From: Oscillospiraceae bacterium
GTDB taxonomy: Bacteria > Bacillota > Clostridia > Oscillospirales > Ruminococcaceae
Reading direction: 5' to 3'
Assembly: GCA_025758045.1 (NCBI GenBank)
Contig: CP107208.1
Span: forward strand, 1,550,001 to 1,614,000
DNA length: 64,000 nucleotides
Numbering within the stretch: position 1 is the stretch's first letter; every line of letters starts with the position of its first letter. This document shows positions 27,886 to 36,631 of this stretch, piece by piece. The notes under the pieces are model-generated. The model worked only from the letters and a program-made list of their open reading frames with translations. It was not told the origin of the DNA and did not search any database. The translations under genes and the position numbers were made by a program.

Positions 27886-28436
27886 TCTGCGTCGACCTGG
27901 ACGGCACGCTGCTGGACACCGTCCCCGCCAACGCCGCGGCCTACCGCGCTGCGCTGGAGGAGCAGGGCTTTACCGTCACCGATGAATACTACGCCCAATA
28001 CTGCAACGGCGGCTATTATAAGCAGTTTTTACGCCCGCTGATGGGCGGCGACCCCGCCCCCGAAGCCGTGGAGCGGGTGCACGACCGCAAAAAGGAGCTG
28101 TACAGCAGCTGCCTGCCCATGGTGCGCCCCAACACCAGCTTACTGGCGATTTTGCAGGCGATGAAAGCCGCCGGCCACGACCTGGCCTGTGTGACCACCG
28201 GCAGCCGCAAAAACGCCACCGAAGTGCTGGAATATTTCCACTGCGCAGACTGGTTCGGCGTGTTCATCACGGGCGAGGACGTCGTCAACAGCAAGCCCGA
28301 CCCCGAGGGCTACCTGAAAGCCATGGCGCATTTCGGCGTTACCCCGGCGGAAACGATGATCTTCGAGGATTCCGGCCCCGGCCTTGAAGCCGCCCGTGCC
28401 AGCGGCGCGACCGTATATAAGGTGGAAGCCTTTTAA
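27879..28436 (+). CDS. HAD-superfamily phosphatase
   Basis: This is a 185-residue protein. Motif I is DLDGTLLD at the N-terminus, motif II is the T of VTTGS, motif III is the K of NSKPDPEGY, and motif IV is FEDSGPGLEAAR. This is a HAD subfamily IA hydrolase of the phosphoglycolate/beta-phosphoglucomutase type with a small cap (residues ~15-80). It overlaps the kinase fusion gene by 7 bp, which ties it to the small-molecule activation block. The substrate is unknown. Confidence 0.8.
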   Translation: MLICVDLDGTLLDTVPANAAAYRAALEEQGFTVTDEYYAQYCNGGYYKQFLRPLMGGDPAPEAVERVHDRKKELYSSCLPMVRPNTSLLAILQAMKAAGHDLACVTTGSRKNATEVLEYFHCADWFGVFITGEDVVNSKPDPEGYLKAMAHFGVTPAETMIFEDSGPGLEAARASGATVYKVEAF

Positions 28437-28473
28437 AGAAATAGTTGATATTTTTTAAACAGGGCGTATTCTG

Positions 28474-28502
28474 TTGATTTTCTTTTGGTAATGCCTTACA
28501 AT
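28474..28502 (+). promoter_or_regulatory. Promoter of kdgK, upstream of repeat copy B
   Basis: TTGATT at 28474-28479 and TACAAT at 28497-28502 are 17 bp apart. The predicted start (about 28509) lies upstream of the repeat at 28533-28710, so the repeat would be in the 5' leader of kdgK. Confidence 0.6.
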
Positions 28503-28532
28503 ATAAAATGACAGAAAATGGGGAATTTAGCT

Positions 28533-28710
28533 TAAGGCAACACCGCACAATTCCCGCCTAACGGCTTAAGCACCGTTCCGGCGGCTGCGGCACGGCATCT
28601 GCGTTGCCAAAATGCTCGATAATACACAAAGTATTATCTGCGCTTTTGGCTTAGCAGCTGCCGCACCTCGCTCGCCGTATCGGCACTTAGAATTATGCGG
28701 TATTGCCTTA
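28533..28710 (+). repeat. ~177-bp palindromic repeat, copy B
   Basis: This is a complete copy with terminal arms TAAGGCAACACCGCACAATT and the matching complement at the right end, and with the internal hairpin. It lies between the candidate promoter at 28474 and the kdgK ribosome site (AGGAGG at 28727), so it should be a ~178-nt structured leader. Confidence 0.9.
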
Positions 28711-28738
28711 AATCCCCGATAAAAACAGGAGGCAACCC

Positions 28739-29827
28739 ATGGAACATGCCAACCCGATCCTGCTTGGCAATAATAGTCCGCAGAAATTTATTACCATTGG
28801 CGAAGTCATGCTGCGCCTGACCCCGCCGAATTATGAAAAGATCCGTATGGCATCCAGCTTCGAGGCCAGCTACGGCGGCAGCGAGGCCAACATTGCCCTG
28901 GCCCTGGCCAACCTGGGCGTGGACTCCACCTTCTTCAGCGTGGTGCCCAACAACTCCCTGGGTAAAAGCGCTATCCGCTGGCTGCGCTGCAACGACGTGC
29001 ACTGTACGCCGATGATCCTCTCCACCAAGGAGGAGACCCCCAGCTGCCGCCTGGGCACCTATTACCTCGAGACCGGCTACGGCATCCGCCCCAGCAAGGT
29101 CATCTATGACCGCATGCACAGCGCCCTGACCGAGTACGACCTGACCAAGGTCAATCTGCAGGAGCTGTTTGAGGGCTTTGACTGGCTGCACCTGTCCGGC
29201 ATCACCCCGGCGCTGAACAAGAACTGCGCCGATTTCATCCTGCGCTGCCTGCGCGAGGCCAAGGAGATGGGCCTGACCGTCAGCTTCGACGGCAACTTCC
29301 GCTCCAGCCTGTGGACCTGGGAGGAAGCCCGCGACTACTGCACCCAGTGCCTGCCCTACGTGGACGTGCTGTTCGGCATCGAGCCGTATCACCTGTGGAA
29401 AGACGAGGAAAACCACGCCAAGGGCGACTGGAAGGACGGCGTGCCCCTGCAGCCCAGCTACGAGCAGCAGGACGAGATTTTCCAGCATTTCATCGACCGT
29501 TACCCCAACATGAAGTGCATTGCCCGCCACGTGCGGTACGTACATTCCGGCAGCGAGAACAGCCTGAAAGCCTTCATGTGGTATGAGGGTCACACCTTCG
29601 AGTCCAAGCTCTACACCTTCAACATCCTGGACCGCGTCGGCGGCGGCGATGCCTTTGCCAGCGGCCTGATCTACGCTATGATGCACGACTACAAACCCAT
29701 GGACATGGTGAACTTCGCGGTCGCTTCCAGCGCCATCAAGCACACCATCCACGGCGATGCCAACATCACCGACGATGTAGAGAGCATCCGTGATTTGATG
29801 AATATGAATTACGATATTAAGCGTTGA
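28739..29827 (+). CDS. kdgK: PfkB-family sugar kinase (KDG kinase-like)
   Basis: This is a 362-residue protein. SYGGSEANIALALANLG is the PfkB N-terminal signature and ILDRVGGGDAFASGLIY the C-terminal one with the catalytic Asp. FITIGEVMLRLTPP resembles 2-keto-3-deoxygluconate kinases, which feed the KDG pathway from uronate breakdown. Aldolase and other uronate genes are not beside it. RBS AGGAGG is 6 bp from the ATG. A second repeat (copy C) begins 9 bp after its stop, so this gene is flanked by two repeats in opposite orientations. Confidence 0.75.
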   Translation: MEHANPILLGNNSPQKFITIGEVMLRLTPPNYEKIRMASSFEASYGGSEANIALALANLGVDSTFFSVVPNNSLGKSAIRWLRCNDVHCTPMILSTKEETPSCRLGTYYLETGYGIRPSKVIYDRMHSALTEYDLTKVNLQELFEGFDWLHLSGITPALNKNCADFILRCLREAKEMGLTVSFDGNFRSSLWTWEEARDYCTQCLPYVDVLFGIEPYHLWKDEENHAKGDWKDGVPLQPSYEQQDEIFQHFIDRYPNMKCIARHVRYVHSGSENSLKAFMWYEGHTFESKLYTFNILDRVGGGDAFASGLIYAMMHDYKPMDMVNFAVASSAIKHTIHGDANITDDVESIRDLMNMNYDIKR

Positions 29828-29835
29828 TTTTGTTT

Positions 29836-30012
29836 TAGGCAATACCGCATAATTCTAAGTGCCGATGCGGCGAGCGAGAAGTACAAGCTGCTAAGCAAAA
29901 AGCGCAGATAATACTGGATGTATTATCGAGCATTTTTGCGACGCAGATTGTGCTTCGCAGCCGCAGCAGCGGTGCTTAAGCTGTAAAGCGGGAATTGTGC
30001 GGTGTTGCCTTA
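29836..30012 (-). repeat. ~177-bp palindromic repeat, copy C
   Basis: This complete, more diverged copy is in reverse orientation: the right-hand arm (TAGGCAATACCGCATAATT) comes first. It starts 9 bp after the kdgK stop. It has more substitutions than the other copies (for example AGTACAAGCTGC where others have GGTGCGGCAGC). Confidence 0.85.
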
Positions 30013-30031
30013 GTAAATAGTGTGCCACCCC

Positions 30032-30062
30032 GGCCCTGCCTACCCTGCGGCAGGGCCTTTTA
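30032..30062 (+). terminator. Intrinsic terminator
   Basis: A perfect 9-bp stem (GGCCCTGCC / GGCAGGGCC) with an 8-nt loop and a TTTT tail lies just after repeat C and ends the kdgK transcript. Confidence 0.8.
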
Positions 30063-30156
30063 TAATGGGATACTGCCGTTAAAACAAGGGAACATCCATA
30101 CAATATCCCGCCAACCTAAACCGAGCCTAAAAAACCACTGCATCTGCCCAAATTTA

Positions 30157-30257
30157 TTGACAAACCGCCCCGTTTGTGGTTGAATACTAGTATCACACGA
30201 AACACACAACGGACACCGCCCCAGCGCGAATCTTCGTGCGCGGGCGGTGCTTTGTTT
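30157..30257 (+). promoter_or_regulatory. trpS leader with candidate attenuator hairpin
   Basis: TTGACA at 30157-30162 has a weak -10 (TTGAAT at 30180) 17 bp on. A hairpin at 30214-30249 (CACCGCCC / GGGCGGTG with an inner GCGCGAA stem) is followed by CTTTGTTTT and ends 19 bp before the trpS start. It looks like an attenuator, but the T-box sequence is absent. Confidence 0.45.
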
Positions 30258-30276
30258 TGATAGGAGATATGTAACG

Positions 30277-31287
30277 ATGGCAGAAGAAAAACGTAAACGC
30301 ATCCTTTCGGGCATCCAGCCCACCGGCACGCCCACCCTGGGCAACTATATCGGCGCGGTGCGCAACTGGGCCCTGCTGCAGTCGGACTACGACTGCCTGT
30401 ATATGGTCGCCGACCTCCACTCGCTGACCGTCCGCCAGAACCCCGCTGAGCTGCGCCGCCGCACCCGCGAGCTGTCCGCCCTGCTGCTGGCCGTCGGCAT
30501 CGATCCCAAGGAGCATGTCCTCTTCGTCCAGAGCCACGTGCCTGCCCACACCCAGCTGTCCTGGGTGTTGGCCTGCAACACCCAGTTCGGTGAGCTGTCC
30601 CGCATGACCCAGTTCAAGGATAAGAGCGCCAAACACCCCGATAACGTCAACGGCGGCTTGTTCACCTACCCCGTCCTGATGGCAGCCGACATTCTGATCT
30701 ATAACGCCGACCTCGTCCCCGTGGGCCAGGACCAGACCCAGCATCTGGAGATCGCCCGCGACATCGCCGGCCGCTTCAACGGCATCTACGGCGATACCTT
30801 CATCCTGCCCGAGGGCTACGTCCCGGCCTCCGGCGCCAAGATCATGTCCCTGGCCGAGCCGGCCAAGAAGATGAGCAAGTCCGACACCAACGTCAACGCC
30901 TTCATCCTGATGACTGACGACAAGGATGCCATCGTGCGCAAATGCAAGCGCGCCGTCACCGATTCCGACGGCTGCGTCCGCTTCGACCGCGAAAATAAGC
31001 CCGGCGTTTCCAACCTCATGACCATCTACGGCACCTTCACCGGCAAGAGCATGGACGAGATCACCGCTGAGTTTGAGGGCAAGGGCTACGGCGACTTCAA
31101 GATGGCTGTCGCCGAGGTCACCGCCGACGCGCTGGCCCCCGTCCAGGCCGAGTACGGCAAGATTCTTGCCGATAAAGCGTATGTTGATGAGGTGCTCAAG
31201 TCCGGTGCCGAGCGTGCCTCCCGCCTGGCAAACCGCACCGTCAACAAAGTCTACCGCAAGGTGGGCCTGCTGCAGCTGGATAAATAA
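30277..31287 (+). CDS. trpS: Tryptophanyl-tRNA synthetase
   Basis: This is a 336-residue class I aminoacyl-tRNA synthetase. TGTPTLGNYIGA fits the HIGH-type motif (TGxxHLGNY) and AKKMSKSDTN is the KMSKS motif near residue 200. It joins tryptophan to tRNA-Trp in the cytosol. ATG 30277 follows TAGGAG; the longer frame from 30247 starts inside the attenuator-like hairpin. Length is normal for the family (~330). It forms a group with greA and lysS on the plus strand. Confidence 0.95.
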   Translation: MAEEKRKRILSGIQPTGTPTLGNYIGAVRNWALLQSDYDCLYMVADLHSLTVRQNPAELRRRTRELSALLLAVGIDPKEHVLFVQSHVPAHTQLSWVLACNTQFGELSRMTQFKDKSAKHPDNVNGGLFTYPVLMAADILIYNADLVPVGQDQTQHLEIARDIAGRFNGIYGDTFILPEGYVPASGAKIMSLAEPAKKMSKSDTNVNAFILMTDDKDAIVRKCKRAVTDSDGCVRFDRENKPGVSNLMTIYGTFTGKSMDEITAEFEGKGYGDFKMAVAEVTADALAPVQAEYGKILADKAYVDEVLKSGAERASRLANRTVNKVYRKVGLLQLDK

Positions 31288-31319
31288 GATGAAACTGCCT
31301 CGTATCCGGCAAAATGCAC

Positions 31320-31349
31320 TTGACAAAACGGCGCTGAACCGTTTATAAT
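31320..31349 (+). promoter_or_regulatory. Strong promoter of greA-lysS
   Basis: Perfect TTGACA at 31320-31325 and TATAAT at 31344-31349 are 18 bp apart, just after trpS. Confidence 0.85.
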
Positions 31350-31416
31350 ATTACAGTTAGTGCGGCTCGTATTGGGCCGCACAACTTTTACTATTTACAC
31401 GTTAGGAGAAACTACC

Positions 31417-31896
31417 ATGGCGAAAGAAGTCGTTGTTACCCGTGAGGGCTATGATAAACTGGTCCATGACCTGGACGAACTGCGCACCGTTAAACGTAAA
31501 GAGGTTGCTGATAAGATCAAGGTTGCACGTGGCTACGGCGACTTGAGCGAGAATGCCGAGTACGACGCCGCTAAGGAAGAGCAGGCCGTTGTCGAGGCCC
31601 GCATCGCTGACCTGGAGGCTACCTTGAAAGTCGCCCGCGTCATCGACGACAGCGAGCTGTCCGGCGATACCGTTTCCATCGGTATGAACGTCACTATCCA
31701 GGAGGAGGGCGAGGAGCCGGAATCCTACGACATCACCGGTTCCACCGAGGCTGACATGAACCTGAACCGCATCAGCGACGAGAGCCCCGTCGGCGCCGCC
31801 TTGATCGGCCATAAGCCCGGCGACGAAGTCGACGTCACCCTGCCCAACGGCAGCATCGTCACCTACAAGCTGCTGACCGTCACCCGCTCCAAGTAA
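31417..31896 (+). CDS. greA: Transcription elongation factor GreA
   Basis: This is a 159-residue protein. The N-terminal coiled coil (EGYDKLVHDLDELRTVKRKEVADKIKVARGYGDLSENAEYDAAKEEQ-type sequence) carries the conserved acidic tip DLSENAEYD, and the C-domain has the FKBP-like beta region ending in TYKLLTVTR. GreA rescues stalled RNA polymerase by stimulating transcript cleavage. The ATG is 9 bp from AGGAG. It is co-transcribed with lysS, 51 bp downstream, an order common in Firmicutes. Confidence 0.95.
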   Translation: MAKEVVVTREGYDKLVHDLDELRTVKRKEVADKIKVARGYGDLSENAEYDAAKEEQAVVEARIADLEATLKVARVIDDSELSGDTVSIGMNVTIQEEGEEPESYDITGSTEADMNLNRISDESPVGAALIGHKPGDEVDVTLPNGSIVTYKLLTVTRSK

Positions 31897-31947
31897 GCGG
31901 AAACCGCCGCATATTCATGATTTAAAAACACGAAAGGACGATCTCAC

Positions 31948-33453
31948 ATGGAGCAGAATAAGCCCCAGACCGAACAGGACATCAGCCAGCAGGCAGCCGT
32001 TCGCCGCCAGAAGCTGGCCGACCTGCGCGCCGCCGGCAGCGACCCCTTTGTCATCACCAAATATCCGCAGGATTCTTACTCCGCTGATTTGAAAGCCGAG
32101 TTTGCCGACCTGCCCGCCGAAGCCGAGACCGGCAAGATCGTCTCGCTGGCCGGCCGTATGATGTCCAAACGCATCATGGGCAAGGCCAGCTTTGCCCACC
32201 TGCGCGACCAGAAGGGCGATATCCAGATCTTCGTCAAGCGTGACCTGCTGGGCGATGAGCCTTACGCCGCCTTCAAAAAGCTGGACATCGGCGACATCAT
32301 CGGCGTCAAGGGCGAAGTGTTCCGCACCAAAATGGGCGAGATCTCCGTCCGCATCTCCGAGCTGACGCTGCTCTCCAAGAGCCTGCTGCCCCTGCCCGAG
32401 AAGTTCCACGGTCTGACCGACCGCGAGGCCCGCTATCGTCAGCGCTATGTTGACCTCATCGTCAACCCCGAGGTCAAAGACACCTTCGTCAAGCGCAGCC
32501 AGATCTTGAAGGAGATCCGCGCTTACCTGGACGAGAAGGGCTTCCTGGAGGTCGACACCCCCATCCTGACCCCCTTTGAGATCGGCGCCTCCGCCCGCCC
32601 GTTCTATACCCACCACAACACGCTGGATATGGACATGGTGCTGCGCATCGAGACCGAGCTGTATCTGAAGCGCCTGATCGTCGGCGGTATGGACCGCGTG
32701 TACGAGGTCGGCCGTATCTTCCGCAACGAGGGCATGGACCCCAAGCATAACCCTGAGTTCACCACCATCGAGCTGTACCAGGCTTTCACCGATTTCCACG
32801 GCATGATGGACCTGGTCGAGGAGATGTACAAGCGCCTGGCCCTCAAGGTCTGTGGCAGCCTGGAAATCACCTACCAGGGCAAGCAAATCGACATGGGCCA
32901 CTGGGAGCGTCTGACCATGATCGAGGCCGTCAAGAAGTATTCCGGCGTTGACTTCAACGATTGGAAGACCGACGAGGATGCCATCGCTGCTGCCAAGGAG
33001 CACCACGTCGAGCTGCCCGAGGTGCCCACCAAGGGTGCCATCCTGGCCGAGTTCTTCGACGCTTTTGTCGAGGATAAGCTCATCCAGCCCACCTTCATCT
33101 ATGATTACCCCGTCGAGATCAGCCCGCTGGCCAAGCGCAAGCCCGATGATCCGGCTTTCACCGAGCGCTTCGAGTATTTCATCGACTGCACCGAGTACGG
33201 CAATGCCTTCAGCGAGCTGAACGACCCCATCGATCAGAAGGCCCGCTTTGAGCGCCAGGTCGCCGAGCGCAAGGCCATCGAACCCAACTGCAAGGCCCAG
33301 GTCGACTACGACTACGTCACCGCCCTGGAGTACGGCCTGCCCCCCACGGGCGGCCTCGGCTTCGGTGTTGACCGCCTGGTCATGCTCCTCACCGACAGCG
33401 CCTCCATCCGCGACGTCCTCCTCTTCCCCACGATGAAGCCGATTGAGCAGTAA
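31948..33453 (+). CDS. lysS: Lysyl-tRNA synthetase, class II
   Basis: This is a 501-residue protein. An OB-fold tRNA-binding domain comes first (VSLAGRMMSKRIMGKASFAHLRDQKGDIQIF), then the class II core with motif 2 (YEVGRIFRNEGMDPKHNPEFT) and motif 3 (GGLGFGVDRLVMLLTDSASIRDVLLFP). It charges tRNA-Lys. RBS AAAGGACG lies upstream of the ATG. It is the last gene before the AT-rich island: base composition falls sharply ~40 bp after the stop. Confidence 0.95.
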   Translation: MEQNKPQTEQDISQQAAVRRQKLADLRAAGSDPFVITKYPQDSYSADLKAEFADLPAEAETGKIVSLAGRMMSKRIMGKASFAHLRDQKGDIQIFVKRDLLGDEPYAAFKKLDIGDIIGVKGEVFRTKMGEISVRISELTLLSKSLLPLPEKFHGLTDREARYRQRYVDLIVNPEVKDTFVKRSQILKEIRAYLDEKGFLEVDTPILTPFEIGASARPFYTHHNTLDMDMVLRIETELYLKRLIVGGMDRVYEVGRIFRNEGMDPKHNPEFTTIELYQAFTDFHGMMDLVEEMYKRLALKVCGSLEITYQGKQIDMGHWERLTMIEAVKKYSGVDFNDWKTDEDAIAAAKEHHVELPEVPTKGAILAEFFDAFVEDKLIQPTFIYDYPVEISPLAKRKPDDPAFTERFEYFIDCTEYGNAFSELNDPIDQKARFERQVAERKAIEPNCKAQVDYDYVTALEYGLPPTGGLGFGVDRLVMLLTDSASIRDVLLFPTMKPIEQ

Positions 33454-33583
33454 GATGCGAAAAATGACTTATATTCGTTGAAAATAATAATATGTGATAC
33501 TGGAGCAATGTGAATTTACCACCAACTTACCACCAAATTTGATAATTTGCATCAGTAAAACAGAAAGCAACCTACAATAAACG

Positions 33584-33643
33584 CAAGCACCCCTGTCCAT
33601 TTGATGTTGCGCGACAGCACAGCATGATGGGCAGGGGTGCTTG
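33584..33643. terminator. Long inverted repeat at island edge, likely bidirectional terminator
   Basis: Two 17-bp arms (CAAGCACCCCTGTCCAT and its complement with one mismatch) flank a 26-nt loop. It lies between lysS and the minus-strand restriction gene and could end both transcripts. Just upstream, near 33515-33540, TTACCACCAA appears twice. Confidence 0.55.
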
Positions 33644-33647
33644 TGTA

Positions 33648-33731
33648 TTATTCGAGGTTACAATTTGTTTTTTTCATAATGTGGTAGTTAATATCACGCC
33701 ACTTTTCAACAATTTCCTCTGTTGGAGTCAT
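33648..33731 (-). CDS. Tiny hypothetical ORF after restriction gene
   Basis: A 27-residue frame reads MTPTEEIVEKWRDINYHI and then MKKTNCNLE before TAA. Its ATG lies 5 bp after the stop of the R-M-S gene, so it could be translationally coupled. The predicted peptide is helical and charged. There is no match to a family that I recognise, and chance occurrence cannot be ruled out. Confidence 0.25.
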   Translation of the reverse strand: MTPTEEIVEKWRDINYHIMKKTNCNLE

Positions 33732-33736
33732 ATCGA

Positions 33737-36247
33737 TTAGATTAGTGTCATAAATGTACTATCATCATCAAATCGATGAACGGGAGTGATATTTAGCAAA
33801 ACATTGCGCATAATTTCTTTAGCTTCGTTCCTCTTTTCAAAAACATTCTTTACGTGAGCAATAATCTTGTCTTGTTCATCTTTAGATTTAGGAAACGGCA
33901 ATTCAAGTTCTAAAACTCTTCGACCCAATGTATCAATAATGTCTTGTGTAAACTGCTTTGCTCGAATTTGCTGCTTAACTATAGGAGAAGACAACAGTGC
34001 TAACAGTAAATAGGGATTGATTTTTTCGTGATCTATACTCCTGATTTTCAAAAGGTGGCTTTGATAAACAATTTTGGTTTCAGCAGGAGAAATCATAGCA
34101 CAAGTCCCTACAAGATATGTGCCATCTCGAACCATCAGGATGTCATATGGCTGTACATCCTGTTTTTCGGAAAGCTTATTGTAGATATCTTCGCTGAGAC
34201 CTTGCTTTGGATCGAGTTTGATTTCCCAGTTTGCAATATCTGAGGTTCGAATGAATGGTATCTGACCTGTGCCATATGCTAATTTTCCGACTTCATCTCC
34301 AGTGCTGATGGCAACCAGTTTATCTTCGACCAACTTTCCTACAGTAACCAAATCGTATTCTTCCTGCAAACTATCAAGCTGCTCTCGAATCTCAGGGTTA
34401 TAGTAAATCGGAAGATATATACTATCTGCAATTTCATGTTGTTTGACTGTAAAGCCAAGATGGTCGTAAGACAGATCATCTCCACGCTTGAATTTTTCAT
34501 ACCTTTCTTGAATCAAGGGAATGTCATCGTACGGAATTTCCAACCCCCTTGAATCGTGACCACACCATTTAGCAACCGCCATAAATATCTTGTGTTCTGG
34601 ATCGACCTTATAATCAGCCGAAACAAACTTTGTCATCAATACAACGCAAGTTTTTGCATGAGTGTGGGGCTGGAATAGGTTTTCGGGCATGGAAATAACT
34701 GCATCGATTCTGGCATGTTGCTCCACATAATTCATAATATATTTGTGGCTTGGATTACAGAACATGCTTTCAGGGGCGACAATGCCCAGTCTTCCTCCCG
34801 GAGCCAGAAGTTCCAAACAACGTTCAATAAAAAGAACCTGTGGCGTTTGATCGGAGAGTATCTTTTCGGTTTTGGAGAATACTTTTTCTCCTTTTAGAAT
34901 TTTCCACTGATGTCCTAGATCATATTGTGACAAAATGCTCTGATCATCAATTTTCAATTTAGAACCATACGGTGGATTGGTCAGTACCACATTAAAACTA
35001 CCAGCAGCAATTTGTGCCTGAGCGTTGGAAGACCATTTGTGGATAGTTTCTAAACTGTTTTCGCAGAAAATGCCTCCTCTTCCATCGCCGAGGATTGCCA
35101 TGTATGCTTTAGTTGTTTTACTTAAAAAACTTTCTTTATCGATGCCCCTAAAATTCTTAATAGCAACTTCTTGCTGATCAGCAAATATCTCTCTGTCGGG
35201 CCAACCCAATTCTCGACCCTCTTGCTGAACTTGATTCCATACATAACGCAAACTTTCGATCAGGAAACCACCAGAACCACATGCAGGGTCGATGAGCCTA
35301 TCTTTTCTAGTCGGGTTTGCAAGCGATACTAATAATTTGACCACATTTCGTGGTGTGAAGAACTGTCCCTGACCACCACGAAGCGACGGAGAAATAAAAG
35401 TTTCAAATGCATCAGCAATAGCATCACGTTCGCTTTCTGTCAAGCAATACTGTTGTAGTTCACCTGCAATATATGCTATCGAACTATTGGACAATGTAAT
35501 AATGTCTGCAGATGTAAAGACATCGGGATATTTAGTTTTGACATGATCAAAAATCTCTATAATACGCTTAGCAACGTCATCGACATTTTCATCGATTCCT
35601 GCTCGAAAGCTGACCATATCATTTGGCTTTGTAAACCTCTCATCATAAATCTTGCAGAAAATCAGGTTTATGATCTGTGACACAAATTCTGTGTCCAAAG
35701 TGATACCTGTGTTGTTTGCAGCCAGATAGTTTCGCATACTATTAAACACAGACTTTAGGTTGTGAGTCTTTTTCAGATCCTTACGCTTGAATAAACCAAT
35801 ATCTTCAATTCTCTGGCCAAATAACGGTATATTAGGAATTTCAATAAAATTAATAGTGCCGTTTGCTTCATACTTTCGAAGATAAAGAGTTTCTTCACCA
35901 TTATACCAAACACCCAAAACAGCTTTCGAAAGTCTCATGTAATCTTCAAGCTGTGATCTGCCGTCTTTACGACTCTTTTTCTTGCATTCAACTACCATAA
36001 AGAGGTTGTCATCAGTGTGAATATTATCTGAAAAAACAGCAATATCAACAGGATACTCTTTTTTGACATCAGAAGGTCTAACCTTAACATGCCACTGGGG
36101 TCTTGTTTGAATATGGCTAATGGGATATCCATAGTCCTCATATAGCTTTTTTGCAAACGGTTGTACCGCTTGCGTTTCTTCAGGGGTTGCTTTGAGTTCT
36201 TGACCAGATATGTAATCAGTCAGATATCCCTCTCTTATCTTTTCCAT
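33737..36247 (-). CDS. Single-chain R-M-S restriction-modification enzyme
   Basis: This is an 836-residue protein with three parts. Residues ~20-130 form a PD-(D/E)xK nuclease of the type I HsdR N-terminal kind (D68 in PVDIAVF, E87-x-K89 in VVECKKK). Residues ~170-560 are an N6-adenine methyltransferase with motif I DPACGSGGF (~320-328) and motif IV NPPY (~424-427). Residues ~630-836 form one target-recognition half (HsdS-like). No helicase is present, as in type IIG enzymes. I chose ATG 36247, with GGAGG 7 bp before it, over 36274 without a site. The start overlaps the controller gene by 32 bp. It is AT-rich, foreign against its flanks. Confidence 0.8.
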   Translation of the reverse strand: MEKIREGYLTDYISGQELKATPEETQAVQPFAKKLYEDYGYPISHIQTRPQWHVKVRPSDVKKEYPVDIAVFSDNIHTDDNLFMVVECKKKSRKDGRSQLEDYMRLSKAVLGVWYNGEETLYLRKYEANGTINFIEIPNIPLFGQRIEDIGLFKRKDLKKTHNLKSVFNSMRNYLAANNTGITLDTEFVSQIINLIFCKIYDERFTKPNDMVSFRAGIDENVDDVAKRIIEIFDHVKTKYPDVFTSADIITLSNSSIAYIAGELQQYCLTESERDAIADAFETFISPSLRGGQGQFFTPRNVVKLLVSLANPTRKDRLIDPACGSGGFLIESLRYVWNQVQQEGRELGWPDREIFADQQEVAIKNFRGIDKESFLSKTTKAYMAILGDGRGGIFCENSLETIHKWSSNAQAQIAAGSFNVVLTNPPYGSKLKIDDQSILSQYDLGHQWKILKGEKVFSKTEKILSDQTPQVLFIERCLELLAPGGRLGIVAPESMFCNPSHKYIMNYVEQHARIDAVISMPENLFQPHTHAKTCVVLMTKFVSADYKVDPEHKIFMAVAKWCGHDSRGLEIPYDDIPLIQERYEKFKRGDDLSYDHLGFTVKQHEIADSIYLPIYYNPEIREQLDSLQEEYDLVTVGKLVEDKLVAISTGDEVGKLAYGTGQIPFIRTSDIANWEIKLDPKQGLSEDIYNKLSEKQDVQPYDILMVRDGTYLVGTCAMISPAETKIVYQSHLLKIRSIDHEKINPYLLLALLSSPIVKQQIRAKQFTQDIIDTLGRRVLELELPFPKSKDEQDKIIAHVKNVFEKRNEAKEIMRNVLLNITPVHRFDDDSTFMTLI

Positions 36248-36578
36248 AATTTTCCTCCAAAATTGTTTGTTCATTTATGCTGTTTCGTATGTCCTTTATC
36301 ATACTAGGATGTGTGTTAATCCAGCGAGCAATATCTGCAGGGACTTCGCCTCTGTCTTTGGCAGCTAGATCAAAAAAAAGAGTTCGTGCGTCTCCATCTG
36401 TCCCTAATATTTCTATTGACTTAAATTGGAGTTCAGGAGGAGGAGGACTAACTCTTCCAGATAGAATGTCATAAAAATATGGCTTCGTTATTCCTAAAGA
36501 GGTGTAAAACTGAGTTTGCGTCATACCAGCTTGCTTTATTAAAGTTCGGAGGTAATCTCCAAAAGATAGATCATTCAC
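36216..36578 (-). CDS. HTH (Xre-type) controller protein of R-M locus
   Basis: This is a 120-residue protein. The N-terminal HTH reads FGDYLRTLIKQAGMTQTQFYTSLGITKPYFYDILSGR, as in lambda repressor-like domains. The rest has no clear match. It comes before the R-M-S gene with an overlap of 32 bp, as controller (C) genes of restriction systems often do. Twenty-three bp upstream of its start are three copies of an ACATACTA-type half site, a likely autoregulatory operator. This fits a timing circuit that delays nuclease expression after entry into a new host; that is inferred. Confidence 0.7.
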   Translation of the reverse strand: MNDLSFGDYLRTLIKQAGMTQTQFYTSLGITKPYFYDILSGRVSPPPPELQFKSIEILGTDGDARTLFFDLAAKDRGEVPADIARWINTHPSMIKDIRNSINEQTILEENYGKDKRGISD

Positions 36579-36601
36579 AAATGTTCACTTCCATCTTTTA
36601 A

Positions 36602-36631
36602 TAGTATGTGTGTATACATACTAACATACTA
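36602..36631 (-). promoter_or_regulatory. Candidate C-box operator upstream of HTH gene
   Basis: The arms TAGTATGT (36602-36609) and ACATACTA (36616-36623) form an inverted repeat with a 6-nt spacer, and a third ACATACTA follows at 36624-36631. The site lies 23-53 bp upstream of the controller start. Three half sites in tandem suit cooperative autoregulation. Confidence 0.55.

Noticed and set aside
30157..30276. T-box riboswitch before trpS
   Set aside because: The AGGGTGGNACCGCG sequence is missing; only a hairpin with T-rich tail is present.
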